Shown: piece by piece, positions 15,971 through 28,300 of the stretch | Layout of the letters: every line of letters begins with the position of its first letter | Numbering within the stretch: the stretch's first letter is position 1 | Position numbers and translations under genes: made by a program | The notes under the pieces: model-generated | Seen by the model: only the letters and a program-made list of their open reading frames with translations | Database searches by the model: none | What the model was told of the DNA's origin: nothing | Assembly: GCA_037039925.1 (NCBI GenBank) | Contig: JAXRKP010000543.1 | Coordinates: 101,001-165,000, forward strand | DNA from: Doris montereyensis | Taxonomy: Eukaryota > Mollusca > Gastropoda > Nudibranchia > Dorididae | DNA length: 64,000 nucleotides | Reading direction: 5' to 3'

Positions 15971-16265
15971 AATCATTACTGTATTCACGTCAGATTTCAA
16001 TTGCAGGTTTCTTGTTGGGATATACACATTTATCGAATCCTTACTGTATTCACGTCATATTTCGATTGCAGGTTTCTTGTTGGGATATACACATTTATCG
16101 AATCCTTACTGTATTCACGTCAGATTTCGATTGCAGGTTTCTTGCTGGGATATACACATTTATCGAATCCTTACTGTATTCACGTCAGATTTCGATTGCA
16201 GGTTTCTTGTTGGGATATACACGTTTTTCGAATCATTACTGTATTCACGTCAGATTTCGATTCAG
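15971..16265. repeat. 65-bp tandem repeat, about 4.5 copies
   Basis: TTACTGTATTCACGTCA starts at 15976, 16041, 16106, 16171 and 16236, an exact 65-bp spacing. Three overlapping plus-strand open frames here are only shadows of the repeat. Confidence 0.92.
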
Positions 16266-16674
16266 GAACATCAGAGTGCATTGATTTATAGACAAGTGTA
16301 CATATCTTATTTTTTATATTGTATGCGTTTCTCAACAGGCAGCCAGAACTCCCCAGTCCTCAGGAATTTGGGGTTTTACTTTGATGAAAGTATCTCAAAT
16401 CATACATTTTATTCTCAAAAACAAAAGTACCAGCCCTATCAGAGACATCCTAGATGTTGAAACCCGCAAAATTTTGATAAATTCACTAGCAATGAGATGA
16501 CTGGATTATTGCCATTCTCTTTCTGCGGTCTGTCGGGAGCTCACTACAGAGACTCTAACTGTTACAAAACAAAAAGGTCGCAAGAATTATAACAAAAAGA
16601 AAAAAGTGAGATCACATCATTCCTGTCCTGTAGTCGCTTTATTGGTTACCAGTGGAGACTAGAATTGCTTTAAA

Positions 16675-16904
16675 TGCATTCACCATTATGATAATATTAT
16701 GAAGTTGTCACTTATTAAAATGCATTCACCATTATGATAATATTATGAAGTTGTCACTTATTAAAATGCATTCACCATTATGATAATATTATGAAGTTGT
16801 CACTTATTAAAATGCATTCACCATTATGATAATATTATGAAGTTGTCACTTATTAAAATGCATTCACCATTATGATAATATTATGAAGTTGTCACTTATT
16901 AAAA
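16675..16904. repeat. 46-bp tandem repeat, 5 copies, inside the LINE relic
   Basis: TGCATTCACCATTATGATAA recurs at 16675, 16721, 16767, 16813 and 16859, exactly 46 bp apart and near-identical. It sits between two segments of the LINE coding region, so it arose by local expansion after insertion. Confidence 0.95.
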
Positions 16905-17188
16905 TGCTCATTGTCCAAGTCGGCGGCTTACATCATGTAATGTCGTATCATTTGATCGTAAAATGTCAAAATCTAAAATGTTTTTATCACGCCTTCACAT
17001 TTTCTGTCCCCGCTGTCTGGAACTCGTGGTCACTTCATACACAGAATTCGAAATCACTGAAATCCTTCCAGAGATGGTTGAAAACAGAACTTTTTGCTCT
17101 GCATTCGATACATTTAAGTTGAAAATGTGATTATTATTGCTTAGTGTGTAATTGTGTTTTTGATATATTATTAATTACATTATATTAT

Positions 17189-17952
17189 CTAGGTAGGCCT
17201 ATGTACTATATTATCATGTTTCATATATCATGTTATCTAGGTAGGCCTATGCACTATATTATCATAATGTTTCATATATCATGTTATCTAGGTAGGCCTA
17301 TGCACTATATTATCATAATGTTTCATATATATCATGTTATCTAGGTAGGCCTATGCACTATATTATCATAATGTTTCATATATCATGTCATCTAGGTAGG
17401 CCTATGTACTATATTATCATAATGTTTCATATATCATGTTATCTAGGTAGGCCTATGCACTATATTATCATAATGTTTCATATAGATCATGTTATCTAGG
17501 TAGGCCTATGTACAATATTATCATAATGTTTCATATATCATGTCATCTAGGTAGGCCTATGTACTATATTATCATAATGTTTCATACATCATGTTATCTA
17601 GGTAGGCCTATGTACTATATTATCATAATGTTTCATATATCATGTTATCTAGGTAGGCCTATGTACTATATTATCATGTTTCATATATCATGTTATCTAG
17701 GTAGGCCTATGCACTATATTATCATAATGTTTCATATATCATGTTATCTAGGTAGGCCTATGTACTATATTATCATAATGTTTCATATATATCATGTTAT
17801 CTAGGTAGGCCTATGTACTATATTATCATAATGTTTCATATATATCATGTTATCTAGGTAGGCCTATGCACTATATTATCATAATGTTTCATATATCATG
17901 TTATCTAGGTAGGCCTATGTACTATATTATCATAATGTTTCATATATCATGC
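17189..17952. repeat. 51-bp tandem repeat, about 15 copies, in the LINE 3' UTR
   Basis: Units read TTATCTAGGTAGGCCTATG, then a TACTATATTATC block and a TTTCATATATCATG block. Most are 51 bp; a few are 48 bp (ATAATG lost) or 53 bp (an extra AT). The array separates the LINE coding end from its 3' terminal segment. Confidence 0.93.
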
Positions 17953-18097
17953 TGTCATTGTAAATCGACTTTGAGGATATTGTTATGAATATAAGAGCTA
18001 TATAAATCATGGATTAATATCAATAAATTATTATTAAACATGGACAACAAGATGTGTAACAAACATGAAAACACACAGAAAAAACCCATTTAATTAC

Positions 18098-18181
18098 CTG
18101 ATCTAAATATTTTGGAATATATTCACATAAAGTTTGCGCTGCATTCCGCTAGTTCTGATGGCTTCACCACGGTACAGTTAC
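18098..18181 (-). CDS. ALDH3 exon 5 (GNCTVVKPSELAE), with frame break
   Basis: The acceptor is TTAACACAG|GT and the donor GATCAG|GTAATT. With the last G of exon 4 the first codons read GNCTVVKPSELAECSA. KPSE is the ALDH motif whose Lys contacts the NAD(P) ribose. The frame then meets a TGA. Shifting by two bases recovers CEYIPKYLDQ, which is what ALDH3 has at this position (..EYIPKYLDQ). The shift lies between 18129 and 18135, where AAA and TTT runs (plus strand) each look one base short, giving 86 bp and a phase-0 end if restored. This may be a sequencing or assembly error or a true lesion. The exon lies between a 33-bp array and a LINE relic, far from its neighbours. Confidence 0.82.
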
Positions 18182-18202
18182 CTGTGTTAAATGATTGAGT
18201 TG

Positions 18203-18371
18203 CACGATATGGTAATAATAGGCAGTCAAAATGTGCACAATATGGTAATAATAGGCTGTCAAAATGTGCACAATATGGTAATAATAGGCTGTCAAAATGT
18301 GCACAATATGGTAATAATAGGCTGTCAAAATGTGCACAATATGGTAATAATAGCTGTCAAAATGTGCACAA
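18203..18371. repeat. 33-bp tandem repeat, 5 copies
   Basis: Units contain AATATGGTAATAATAGGC and TGTCAAAATGTGCAC. The array begins about 20 bp beyond the acceptor of ALDH3 exon 5, so it occupies the branch-point side of intron 4. Confidence 0.93.
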
Positions 18372-18775
18372 TTATATAAGAAAATGGCATTTTAAGAGAA
18401 AAATCACTCCAAAATAAGAGAATGAGAGAAGAAAGATAGAGACAGACAGACTTGCAAGTTTATCTGCCGATCGTTGTCAAACTATGGATGTTGACAGTAA
18501 AACAGATAAGGAAAGTGCTCATTAACTCCTTTAAGGCTTTACACAGTACAAATCGTTTTAAATCATCACATATATTGAATACACAGCGTAGACTGAACAA
18601 CGCTCAACATGCAAGTTCTCCACACGTATTGAATACACAGCATAGACTGACCGTGAGACTGAACATTGCTCAACATGCAAGTTCTCCATATGAAACAAGT
18701 AAAGAAGGGGATACTAAAGGATAAATGGTGAGACAAAATTCTTCTGATAAATCACATCAAAGGTTAAAACGTGAG
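18372..18775. other. Intron sequence with a short internal duplication
   Basis: TTGAATACACAGC(G/A)TAGACTGA and CTCAACATGCAAGTTCTCCA each occur twice within 18570-18690. The 90-codon plus-strand frame here contains this duplication and shows no known domain. I see no gene. Confidence 0.4.
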
Positions 18776-20200
18776 AACGCAGTCATCACATAGCCAGGCA
18801 GGGAAACAAGCAGTACCTAGAACACAACAACTACCCATGAAAGTAAGCAATCAGTACCTAGAGCACAACAACTACACATGAAAGGAAGTAAGCAGTACCT
18901 GGAACACAACAACTACACATGAAAGTAAGCAATCAGTACCTAGAACACAACAACTACACATGAAAGGAAACAAGCAGTACCTAGAACACAACAACTACAC
19001 ATGAAAGTAAAGCAAGCAGTACCTAGAACACAACAACTACACATGAAAGGAAACAAGCAGTACCTGGAACACAACAACTACACATGAAAGTAAGCAATCA
19101 GTACCTAGAACACAACAACTACACATGAAAGTAAGCAGTACCTAGAACACAATAACTACACATGAAAGTAAGCAATCAGTACCTAGAACACAACAACTAC
19201 ACATGAAAGTAAGAAAGTACCTAGAACACAACAACTACACATGAAAGTAAGCAGTACCTAGAACACAACAACTACACATGAAAGCAAGTAAGCAGTACCT
19301 GAATGCAACAACTACACATGAAAGGAAGAAAGCAGTACCTGGAATGCAACAACTACACATGAAAGGAAAAAAGTAGTACCTCCAACCCAACAACTACACA
19401 TGAAAGGAAGCAATCAGTACCTGGAACACAACACCTACACATGAAAGTAAGCAATCAGTACCTAGAACACAACAACTACACATGAAAGTAAGCAATCACT
19501 ACCTAGAACACAACAACTACACATGAAAGTAAGTAAACAGTACCTAGAACACAACAACTACACATGAAAGGAAGTAAGCAGTACCTAGAACACAACAACT
19601 ACACATGAAAGCAAGTAAGCAGTACCTGGAACACAACAACTACACATGAAAGGAAGTAAACAGTACCTAGAGCACAACAACTACACATGAAAGGAAACAA
19701 GCAGTACCTGGAACACAACAGCTACACATGAAAGGAAACAAGCAGTACCTGGAACACAACAACTACACAAGAAAAGGAAACAAGCAGTACCTGAAACACA
19801 AGAACTACACATGAGTAAGCAGTAAGAACACAACAACTACACATGAAAGCAAGTAACCTAGAACACAACAACTACACATGATGAACCTAGAACACAACAA
19901 CTACACATGATGAAACAAGCAGTACCTGGAACACAACAACTACACATGAAAGGAAACAAGCAGTACCTGGAACACAACAACTACACATGAAAGGAAACAA
20001 AGGAACACAACAAAACATGAAAGGAAACAAGCAGTACCTAGAACACAACAACTACACATGAAAGGAAACAAGCAGTACCTGGAACACAACAACTACACAT
20101 GAAAGGAAACAAGCAGTACCTGGAACACAACAACTACATATGAAAGGAAGTAAGCAGTACCTAGAATTCACAAAACTACACATAAAAGTAAGGAAGCAGT
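18776..20200. repeat. About 41-bp tandem array (diverged relative of satellite B)
   Basis: Units read CAGTACCTAGAACACAACAA then CTACACATGAAAGTAAGCAA, with lengths of about 34 to 42 bp and several deleted units (for example 19795-20015). The words AGTACCTAG, CAACTAC and CATGAAAGTAAG are shared in the same order with the 45-bp satellite B that follows, so the two arrays have a common origin. Confidence 0.9.
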
Positions 20201-21934
20201 ACCTAACCATCACACACCAACTAGTCATGAAAGTAAGGAATTAGTACCTAGCCATCACACACCAACTACTCATGAAAGTAAGGAAATAGTACCTAGCCAT
20301 CACACACCAAATACTCATGAAAGTAAGGAAGCTGTACCTAGCCAACACACACACACCAACTACTCATGACAGTAAGGAAGCAGTACCAAGCCATCACACA
20401 CCAACTATTCATGAAAGTAAGGAAATAGTACCTAGCCATCACACACCAACAACTCATGAAAGTAAGGAAGCAGTACCTAGCCATGACACACACACCAACT
20501 ATTCATGAAAGTAAGGAAGCAGTACTTAGCCATCAAACAAACTATTCATGAAAGTAGGAAATAGTACCTAGCCATCACACACCTACTATTCATGAAAGTA
20601 AGGAAATAGTACCTAGCCATCACACACCAACTACTCATGAAAATAAGGAAGCAGTACCTAGCCATCACACGCCAATTACTCATGAAAGTAAGGAAATAGT
20701 ACCTAGCCATCACACACCAACTACTCATGAAAGTAAGGAAGCAGTACCTAGCCATCACACACACACCAACTACTCATGAAAGTAAGGAAGCAGTACTTAG
20801 CCATCACACACCAACTACTCATGAAAGTAAGGAAATAGTACCTAGCCATCACACATCAACTACTCATGAAAGTAAGGAAATAGTACCTAGCCATCACACA
20901 CACACCAACTACTCATGAAAGTAAGGAAGTAGTACTTAGCCATCACACACCAACTACTCATGAAAGTAAGGAAGCAGTACCTAGCCATCACACACCAACT
21001 ACTCATGAAAGTAAGGAAGCAGTACCTAGCCATCACACACCAACTACTCATGAAAGTAAGGAAGCAGTACTTAGCCATCACACAACAACTACTCGTGAAA
21101 GTAAGGAAATAGTACCTAGCCATCACACACCAAGTACTCATGAAGTAAGGAAGCAGTACCTAGCCATCACACACACACCAACTACTCATGAAAGTAAGGA
21201 AGCAGTACTTAGCCATCAAACAAACTATTCATGAAAGTAAGGAAATAGTACCTAGCCATCACACACCAACTACTCATGAAAGTAAGGAAATAGTATCTAG
21301 CCATCACACACCAACTACTCATTAAAGTAAGGAAGCAGTACTTAGCCATCACACAACAACTACTCGTGAAAGTAAGGAAATAGTACCTAGCCATCACACA
21401 CCAACTACTCATGAAGAAAGGAAGCAGTACCTAGCCATCACACACACACCAACTACTCATGAAAGTAAGGAAGCAGTACTTAGCCATGAAACAAACTATT
21501 CATGAAAGTAAGGAAATAGTACCTAGCCATCACACACCAACTACTCATGAAAGTAAGGAAATAGTACATAGCCATCACACACCAACTACTCATGAAAGTA
21601 AGGAAGCAGCTCCTAGCCATCACACACCAACTACTCATGAAAGTAAGGAAGCAGTACCTAGCCATCACAGACACACGAACTACTCATGAAAGTAAGGAAG
21701 CAGTACTTAGCCATCACACACACACACCAACTACTCATGAAAGTAAGGAAATAGTACCTAGCCATCACACACCAACTACTCATGAAAGTAAGGAAATAGT
21801 ACCTAGCCATCACACACCAACTACTCAGGAAAGTAAGGAAGCAGTACCTAGCCATCACACACCAACTACTCATGAAAGTAAGGAAGAAGTACCTAGCCAT
21901 CACACACACACCAACTACTCATGAAAGTAAGGAA
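20201..21934. repeat. Satellite B, left segment (45/49-bp units)
   Basis: Units contain CATCACACACCAACTACTCA then TGAAAGTAAGGAAGCAGTAC and CTAGC. The basic unit is 45 bp. Variants with extra CA pairs in the CACACA stretch are mostly 49 bp. The array ends at GTAAGGAA (21934), where a LINE starts. Plus-strand 15-residue patterns (HHTPTTHESKEAVPS) and minus-strand patterns (MSSWCVMARYCFLTF) are repeat shadows. Confidence 0.97.
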
Positions 21935-21968
21935 TAAGAATAATAAGAATAAGAAGAATATTTATATT

Positions 21969-21997
21969 GCGCCTTCCCTCAGAAGAGCTCAAGGCGC
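21969..21997. other. LINE 3' hairpin
   Basis: GCGCCTT and AAGGCGC form a perfect 7-bp stem around a 15-nt loop just before the element's 3' tail. A conserved 3' stem-loop of this kind is the usual recognition site for the element's own reverse transcriptase in CR1/L2-type LINEs. Confidence 0.7.
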
Positions 21998-22121
21998 ATT
22001 ACAAGTTTAACTGATTACACAGACATGGCATGCTATCGCTAAAACATTTTACATAAAACAGATGCATCAATAAAAAATAGTATCACAATCAATTCAGTAA
22101 AAGCACGCAATTCAATAAAAT

Positions 22122-25100
22122 TCATCTAAATATGTTGGAGAAGTAGTGGGTCTTCAAGCGAGATTTCAGTATATTCAAAGACTCTGCAGACTGGACGTCC
22201 CATGGTAAAATGTTCCAAATTTTGGCTGCTTGTGTTTGTAGGGCCCTATCTCCGAAAGTCTTAAGTTTAGTTTTGGGTGTTTGTATCATTTTCTTGCTCG
22301 CTGAGCGCAGTGATCTGTTCGGTGTGTATTTAGGAACTAACTCTTTTAAAAGTAGACTGGAAAGTCAGTCTCGTGCAGGCATTGGTACGTGATTGTAGCT
22401 ATCTTGTAGTCAATGCGGGATTTTATTGGGAGCCAGTGTAGGTGTTTAAGTATTGGCGTAATGTGTTCTCTTTTGAAACTTCCATAACTAATCTGGCGGC
22501 ATTGTTTTGTATTGTCTGCAGTTTCTTGATTTGTGTCAGTGGAAGTCCAGCCTGCAGAGAATTGCAGTAATCAATTCTTGAAAGAACAAATGAGCAAATT
22601 AATTTGTTTGTTGCCTCAGGAGTGATGTATTTCCTGATATGACATATTCTTTTTAATTCCAGATAGCAAACTTTTCTCAAATGTGAGATATGGTCTTCAA
22701 TGGACATGGTACAATCCATGATAACTCCTAAATTTCTTACTCTTTTGACAACAGGAATTTCTTCGCCACAGATTTTAACATATCTTAATTTAGCGGCTTC
22801 TACTTTGGCTTTGCTTCCTATTGCTATAACTTCTGTTTTGTTCTCATTTAATTTCAATTTATTGGATGTCATCCACGAAGAAATCTGGGTGGCGCAATCA
22901 TTAAGGGAAGTTATGACAGATGGCAGTCCGGATATTTCAGCAGACTTATAGAGCTGAGTGTCATCAGCGTAAATGTGGTAATTAAAATGATGTTGATTGA
23001 TGATGTTGTGTATTGGTTGTGCGTACAAAGAAAAAAGGATTGGCCCCAGAACCGAGCCTTGGGGCACACCAAAATGTAGAACAGAATAATTTGATAGCTT
23101 TCCATGGACTGATACAGCTTGCTTTCTATTGCTGATGTACGAACTGAACCATTCCAGAGCAGTGCCTTTGATGCCAAAAGATAACTCTAAACGTTTAAGA
23201 AGAATGCCATGCTCTATAGTGTCAAATGCAGCAGATAGGTCTAATAAGGCTAAAATGGATAGTTCTCCTTTATCAATTCCGTAAATCAGATTGTACTTTC
23301 AGAAGTGCTGTCTCTGTGCTGTGCTTTCTTCTATAAGCAGACTGATAGGTTCCTTTCAAAGAGTTTTCATCTAAGTGTTGGTCGATTTGGCTCAAAACAG
23401 CTTTTTCTAATATTTTGGAAAGAAATGGTAGGTTGGACACTGGTCTGTAAATTTTAAGATCGTTTTGATCAAGGTTGTTCTTTTTTAATAAAGGTCTAAC
23501 TATGGCCTCCTTAAAACTAGGGACAACAATTCCATTTTTTTAGTGACTGATTGATAATATTGGTAATATGGGGCAAGGTGATATCAAGGCAGCTAAGAAA
23601 CAGATTTACTGGCAGTGGATCAAGTTCACACAATTTTTTAGTAGATTTCATGATTGTAGATTTAACAAAATCTTCTGTCACAGGTTTAAAAGAACAAAAT
23701 GAATTACCGTCAAATACGTGATACCTGGGATCAGAGTTTGTGACATCTAAGTTTTCTCGTATCTTTTTAATCTTATCGATGAAAAAATGATTGAAAGCTT
23801 CAGGTAGTTCACTCACCGGGATGTTAGTTGGTAAGTACTGTACATTCTTTTTACCCAAAAGGTCATTGCAGATTGAATAGAGGTTTGAACTTGATTCACT
23901 GTCTTGTATTTGTTTGTTCAAATAAATTGATTTTTCTTCTTTAATAACATTAGCAAGAGAACTAATTTCTTGTCTGTAAATGTTTTTATGAACAGTCGAT
24001 CCAGTTTTTTTCCACAGTCTCTCGGCTTTTCGTATCTTTTTCTTTCCGTTCAGAACTCTCTCGTTGATCCAGGGCGCTGCAGTCCTTATTGGGGCGAGTT
24101 TCTCTCGAATTGGAGCGTGTTTGTCGAGAATTGTTCGGAGGGAGCTATCAAAGTCATTTGCTGATTTCGGTGTCCTGTCTGAAAATGAATTTAAAAGGTC
24201 TTCTTTGAAGGTGTCGATGTCAATGCCTTTAATGTTTCTGCAGAGGATCTTTTCTCTCGTTGTCTTGGGTTTGTCTACGTTGATTTTGAATGAAATGGCG
24301 TAGTGGTCTGATATGCAACATTCTGACACTTTTACTATAGATTTGACTAAATCGCTTCTTGTTAAAACTAAGTCTAGAATGTGTTGTTTCTCATGTGTTG
24401 CGTCAGTGACGAGTTGTTGGAAACTGTGTTCGTTAATCAGTGTGATTAAGCTCTTTACAGATGAATTAGTTGACTTTTCAAGGTGATAGTTAAAGTCCCC
24501 TAACATGTAGACGTTGTTTTTGTTGTTAATGGAATCAAGAAAGTCAGAAAAATCCTGTTCAAATTTGCTGATGGTGTGGCGGTTCTTTTTGCTTGGCGGG
24601 GGATGGTAGACACACACGCAGAATAAGGCACAATTGGGTGTGTTGATTATTATTTTACAATGTTCAAAAGTGTCGTATTGAGAATTTTCTTTACATTTGG
24701 TTATTTGGAACGAGTCCCTGTACACGATGGCTACGCCCCCTCCCGACCTTGTTTTCCTCGCTTCGCCGTGGAAGTTATAGCCTTTTGGCATCATTTCTGT
24801 GATGAGAGGCTCATCTCCTTGCTCTCTCAGCCACGTTTCTGTTATAAAAATCATGTCGGCCTTCGTTTCATTGATAAAAGTATAAATCTGAAGGGTCTTA
24901 TTTCTGCAAGACCGAGAATTAAAATAGACGACCTTGAGAAGCCCGTTGTTCTGTGATACTGAATTTTGTCTTGCTTGGAATGATTGACAGGTCGCGTTGA
25001 GTGAGGAGAGTAGTTCAGTTGTGTGTCGTTGTTACAGTGAATGTTGTTATTGTTGTCAATGATTATGCGTGTCAGGTTAGACTGTGAATTTGTTTTGACG

Positions 25101-25312
25101 TGTCTTGCTGGGGGACGGTGGCCGACGATTGTCTCGATTGTGCGCTGCTTGCGACGACCGCCGCGTTGGTCAGTGTGTTTTGCTCTGTGTGATTTGTTGG
25201 CGCACAGTTGGTGGTGAATATATGGAGCCGTGAAGAGTATAGTGAGTAATACTCTTATGCTCAATAAAAGAAAATGGAGGTGGTGAACGTTAATGGAGTT
25301 TGTAAAAGCCAT
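22122..25312 (-). pseudogene. LINE ORF2 (endonuclease-reverse transcriptase), broken by frameshifts
   Basis: Reading on the minus strand: an N-terminal basic region (RGGRRKQRTIETI, about 25170-25130), then endonuclease motifs FITETWL, SGGGVAIVYR, LGDFNYH, ILDLVLTR and ISDHYAI (24854-24250), a linker, then reverse transcriptase from about 23800 with YRPVSNLP, the catalytic LLDLSAAFD and the catalytic YADD (about 22980), then RIDYCNSLQAGLP, and a C-terminal tail with AAKIWNILPWDVQSAES and a stop at 22124-22122. The frame changes near 24930, between 23530 and 23180, near 23080 and near 22450. The total of about 1060 codons is usual for ORF2 of this group. All catalytic motifs are still readable, so the copy is young or the indels are assembly errors. 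Confidence 0.88.
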
Positions 25313-28300
25313 GGAGTCAAGTATGAAATGTCGAATGAATCCTTGAATAAAAAACGCTTGGAACTTATATCTTTAGAACCGGTAAAACTTCATATAAAAG
25401 TAGGTGTAAATCACAAGGTCGAATGCACTGTAAAACACACACGAATGTTGAAAATTCCAGGAGACAAATTCACACAACCGCCTGCTAGGCGTGTTACACA
25501 TAATGTAGTACTTAGCCATCACACACCAACTACTCATGAAAGTAAGGAAGCAGTACCTAGCCATCACACACACAGACCAACTACTCATGAAAGTAAGGAA
25601 GTAGTACTTAGCCATCACACACCAACTACTCATGAAAGTAAGGAATTAGTACTTAGCCATCACACACCAACTACTCATGAAAGTAAGGAAGCAGTACTTA
25701 GCCATCACACACCAACTACTCATGAAAGTAAGGAAATAGTACCTAGCCATCACACACACACCAACTACTCATGAAAGTAAGGAAATAGTACTTAGCCATC
25801 ACACACCAACTACTCATGAAAGTAAGGAAGTAGTACTTAGCCATCACACACCAACTACTCATGAAAGTAAGGAAGTAGTACCTAGCCATCACACAGCAAC
25901 TACTCATGAAAATAAGGAAGCAGTACCTAGCCATCACACAGCAACTACTCATCAAAGTAAGGAAGTAGTACTTAGCCATCACACCAACTACTCATGAAAG
26001 TAAGGAAGTAATACCTAGCCATCACACACCAACTACTCATGAAAGTAAGGAAGCAGTACCTAGCCATCAGACACCAACTAGTCATGAAAGTAAGGAAGCA
26101 GTACTTAGCCATTACACACCAACTACTCATGAAAGTAAGGAAATAGTACCCAGCCATCACACACCAACTACTCATCAAAGTAAAGGAAATAGTACCTAGC
26201 CATCACACACCAACTACTCATGAAATTAAGGAAGTAGTACTTAGTGATCACACCAACTACTCATGAAAGTACGGAAATAGTACCTAGCCATCACACACCA
26301 ACTACTCTTGAAAGTAAGGAAATCGTACCTAGCCATCACACACACACCAACTACTCATGAAAGTAAGGAAATAGTACTTAGCCATCACACAGCAACTACT
26401 CATGAAAGTAAGGAAATAATACCTAGTCATCACACACCAACTACTCATGAAAGTAAGGAAATAGTACATAGCCATCACACACCAACTACTCATGAAAGTA
26501 AGGAAGCAGTACCTAGCCATCACACACACACCAACTACTCATGAAAGTAAGGAAGTAGTACCTAGCAATCACACACCAACTACTCGTGAAAGTAAGGAAA
26601 TAGTACTTAGCCATCACACACCAACTACTCATGAAAGTAAGGAAATAGTACCTAGCCATCACACACCAACTACTCATAAAAGTAAGAAAGCAGTACCTAG
26701 CCATCACACACACACCAACTACTCATGAAAGTAAGGAAGTAGTACTTAGCCATCACACACCAACTACTCATGAAAGTAAGGAAATAGTACCTAGCCATCA
26801 CACACCAACTACTCATGAAAGTAAGGAAATAGTACCTAGCCATCACACACCAACTACTCATGAAAGTAAGGAAGCAGTACCTAGCCATCACACACACACA
26901 CCAACTACTCATGAAAGTAAGGAAGCAGTACCTAGCCATCACACACCAACTACTCATGAAAGTAAGGAAGCAGTAGTTAGCCAGCACACAAATTACTCAT
27001 GAAAGTAAGGAAATAGTATCTAGCCATCACACACCAACTACTCATGAAAGTAAGGAAGCAGTACCTAGCCATCACACACACACCAACTACTCATGAAAGT
27101 AAGAAAGCAGTACTTAGCCATCACACAAACTATTCCTGAAAGTAAGGAAATAGTACCTATCCATCACACACCAACTACTCATGAAAGTAAGGAAATAGTA
27201 CCTAGACATCACACAAACACCAACTACTCATGAAAGTAAGGAAGCAGTACCTAACCATCACACACCAACTACTCATGAAAGTAAGGAAGCAGTACCTAGC
27301 CATCACACACACACCAAGTACTCATGAAAGTAAGGAAGTAGTACTTAGCCATCACACACCAACTACTCATGAAAGTAAGGAAATAGTACCTAGCCATCAC
27401 AGACCAACTACTCATGAAAGTAAGGAAATAGCACCTAGCCATCACACACCAACTACTCATGAAAGTAAGGAAATAGTACCTAGCCATCAGACACCAACAA
27501 CTCATGAAAGTAAGGAAGCAGTACCTAGCCATCACACACACACCAACTACTCATGAAAGTAAGGAAGTAGTACTTAGCCATCACACACCAACTACTCATG
27601 AAAGTAAGGAAGCAGTACCTAGCCATCACACACACACACACCAACTACTCATGAAAGTAAGGAATTAGTACTTACCCATCACACACCAACTACTCATGAA
27701 AGTAAGGAATTAGTACTCAGCCATCACACACCAACTACTCATGAAAGTAAGGAAGTAGTACTTAACCATCACACACCAACTACTCATGAAATTAAGGAAG
27801 CGGTACCTAGCCATCATACACACACCAACTACTCATGAAAGTAAGGAAGTAGTACTTAGCCATCACACACCAACTACTCATGAAAGTAAGGAAGCAGTAC
27901 CTAGCCATCACACACACACCAACTACTCATGAAAGTAAGGAATTAGTACTTACCCATCACACACCAACTACTCATGAAAGTAAGGAATTAGTACTCAGCC
28001 ATCACACACCAACTACTGATGAAAGTAAGGAAGTAGTACTTAGCCATCACACACCAACTACTCATGAAATTAAGGAAGCGGTACCTAGCCATCATACACA
28101 CACCAACTACTCATGAAAGTAAGGAAGGAGTACCTAGCAATCGCACACCAACTACTCATGAAAGTAAGGAAGTAGTACTTAGCCATCACACACCAACTAC
28201 TCATGAAAGTAAGGAAATAGTACCTAGCCATCACACACCAACTACTCATGGAAGTAAGGAAGCAGTACCTAGCCATCACACACACACCAACTACTCATGA

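Larger units (their letters stand above)
16330..18035 (+). mobile_element. Degenerate CR1/Jockey-like LINE 3' part, interrupted by two minisatellites
   Basis: Conceptual translation across frames gives VLRNLGFYFDE, then ILDVETRKILINSLA, DYCHSL-like and ARIITK-like words, then FSVPAVWNSWSLHTQNSKS and LKSFQRWLKTELF. These are the order and wording of the region after the reverse-transcriptase palm up to the C-terminus in CR1/Jockey-group elements. The catalytic YADD part is absent, so the copy is 5'-truncated. The coding part is broken by stops and by five copies of a 46-bp repeat (16675-16904). The 3' UTR is filled by a 51-bp array (17189-17952). It ends at 17953-18035 with TGTAAATCGACTTTGAGG and GCTATATAAAT, a typical LINE 3' end. 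It is not functional. Confidence 0.75.
21935..25504 (-). mobile_element. CR1/L2-like LINE inserted in satellite B, near full length, ORF2 frameshifted
   Basis: The element is 3.57 kb, minus strand, bounded on both sides by satellite B. It holds a broken ORF2 with an AP-type endonuclease and a reverse transcriptase, and a 3' end with a hairpin and an A/T-rich tail (TTCTTATT-type repeats). It lacks a separate ORF1 that I can recognise, so the 5' end may be truncated. Words such as [37 protein letters not shown] and YADDTQLY place it in the CR1/L2 part of the Jockey superfamily; the exact clade is not settled. Joining the flanks at GTAAGGAA and GTAGTAC restores a normal satellite unit. Confidence 0.92.

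Noticed and set aside
18452..18724. A 90-codon plus-strand frame as a gene
   Set aside because: It is built on a local duplication and has no recognisable domain or coding signal.
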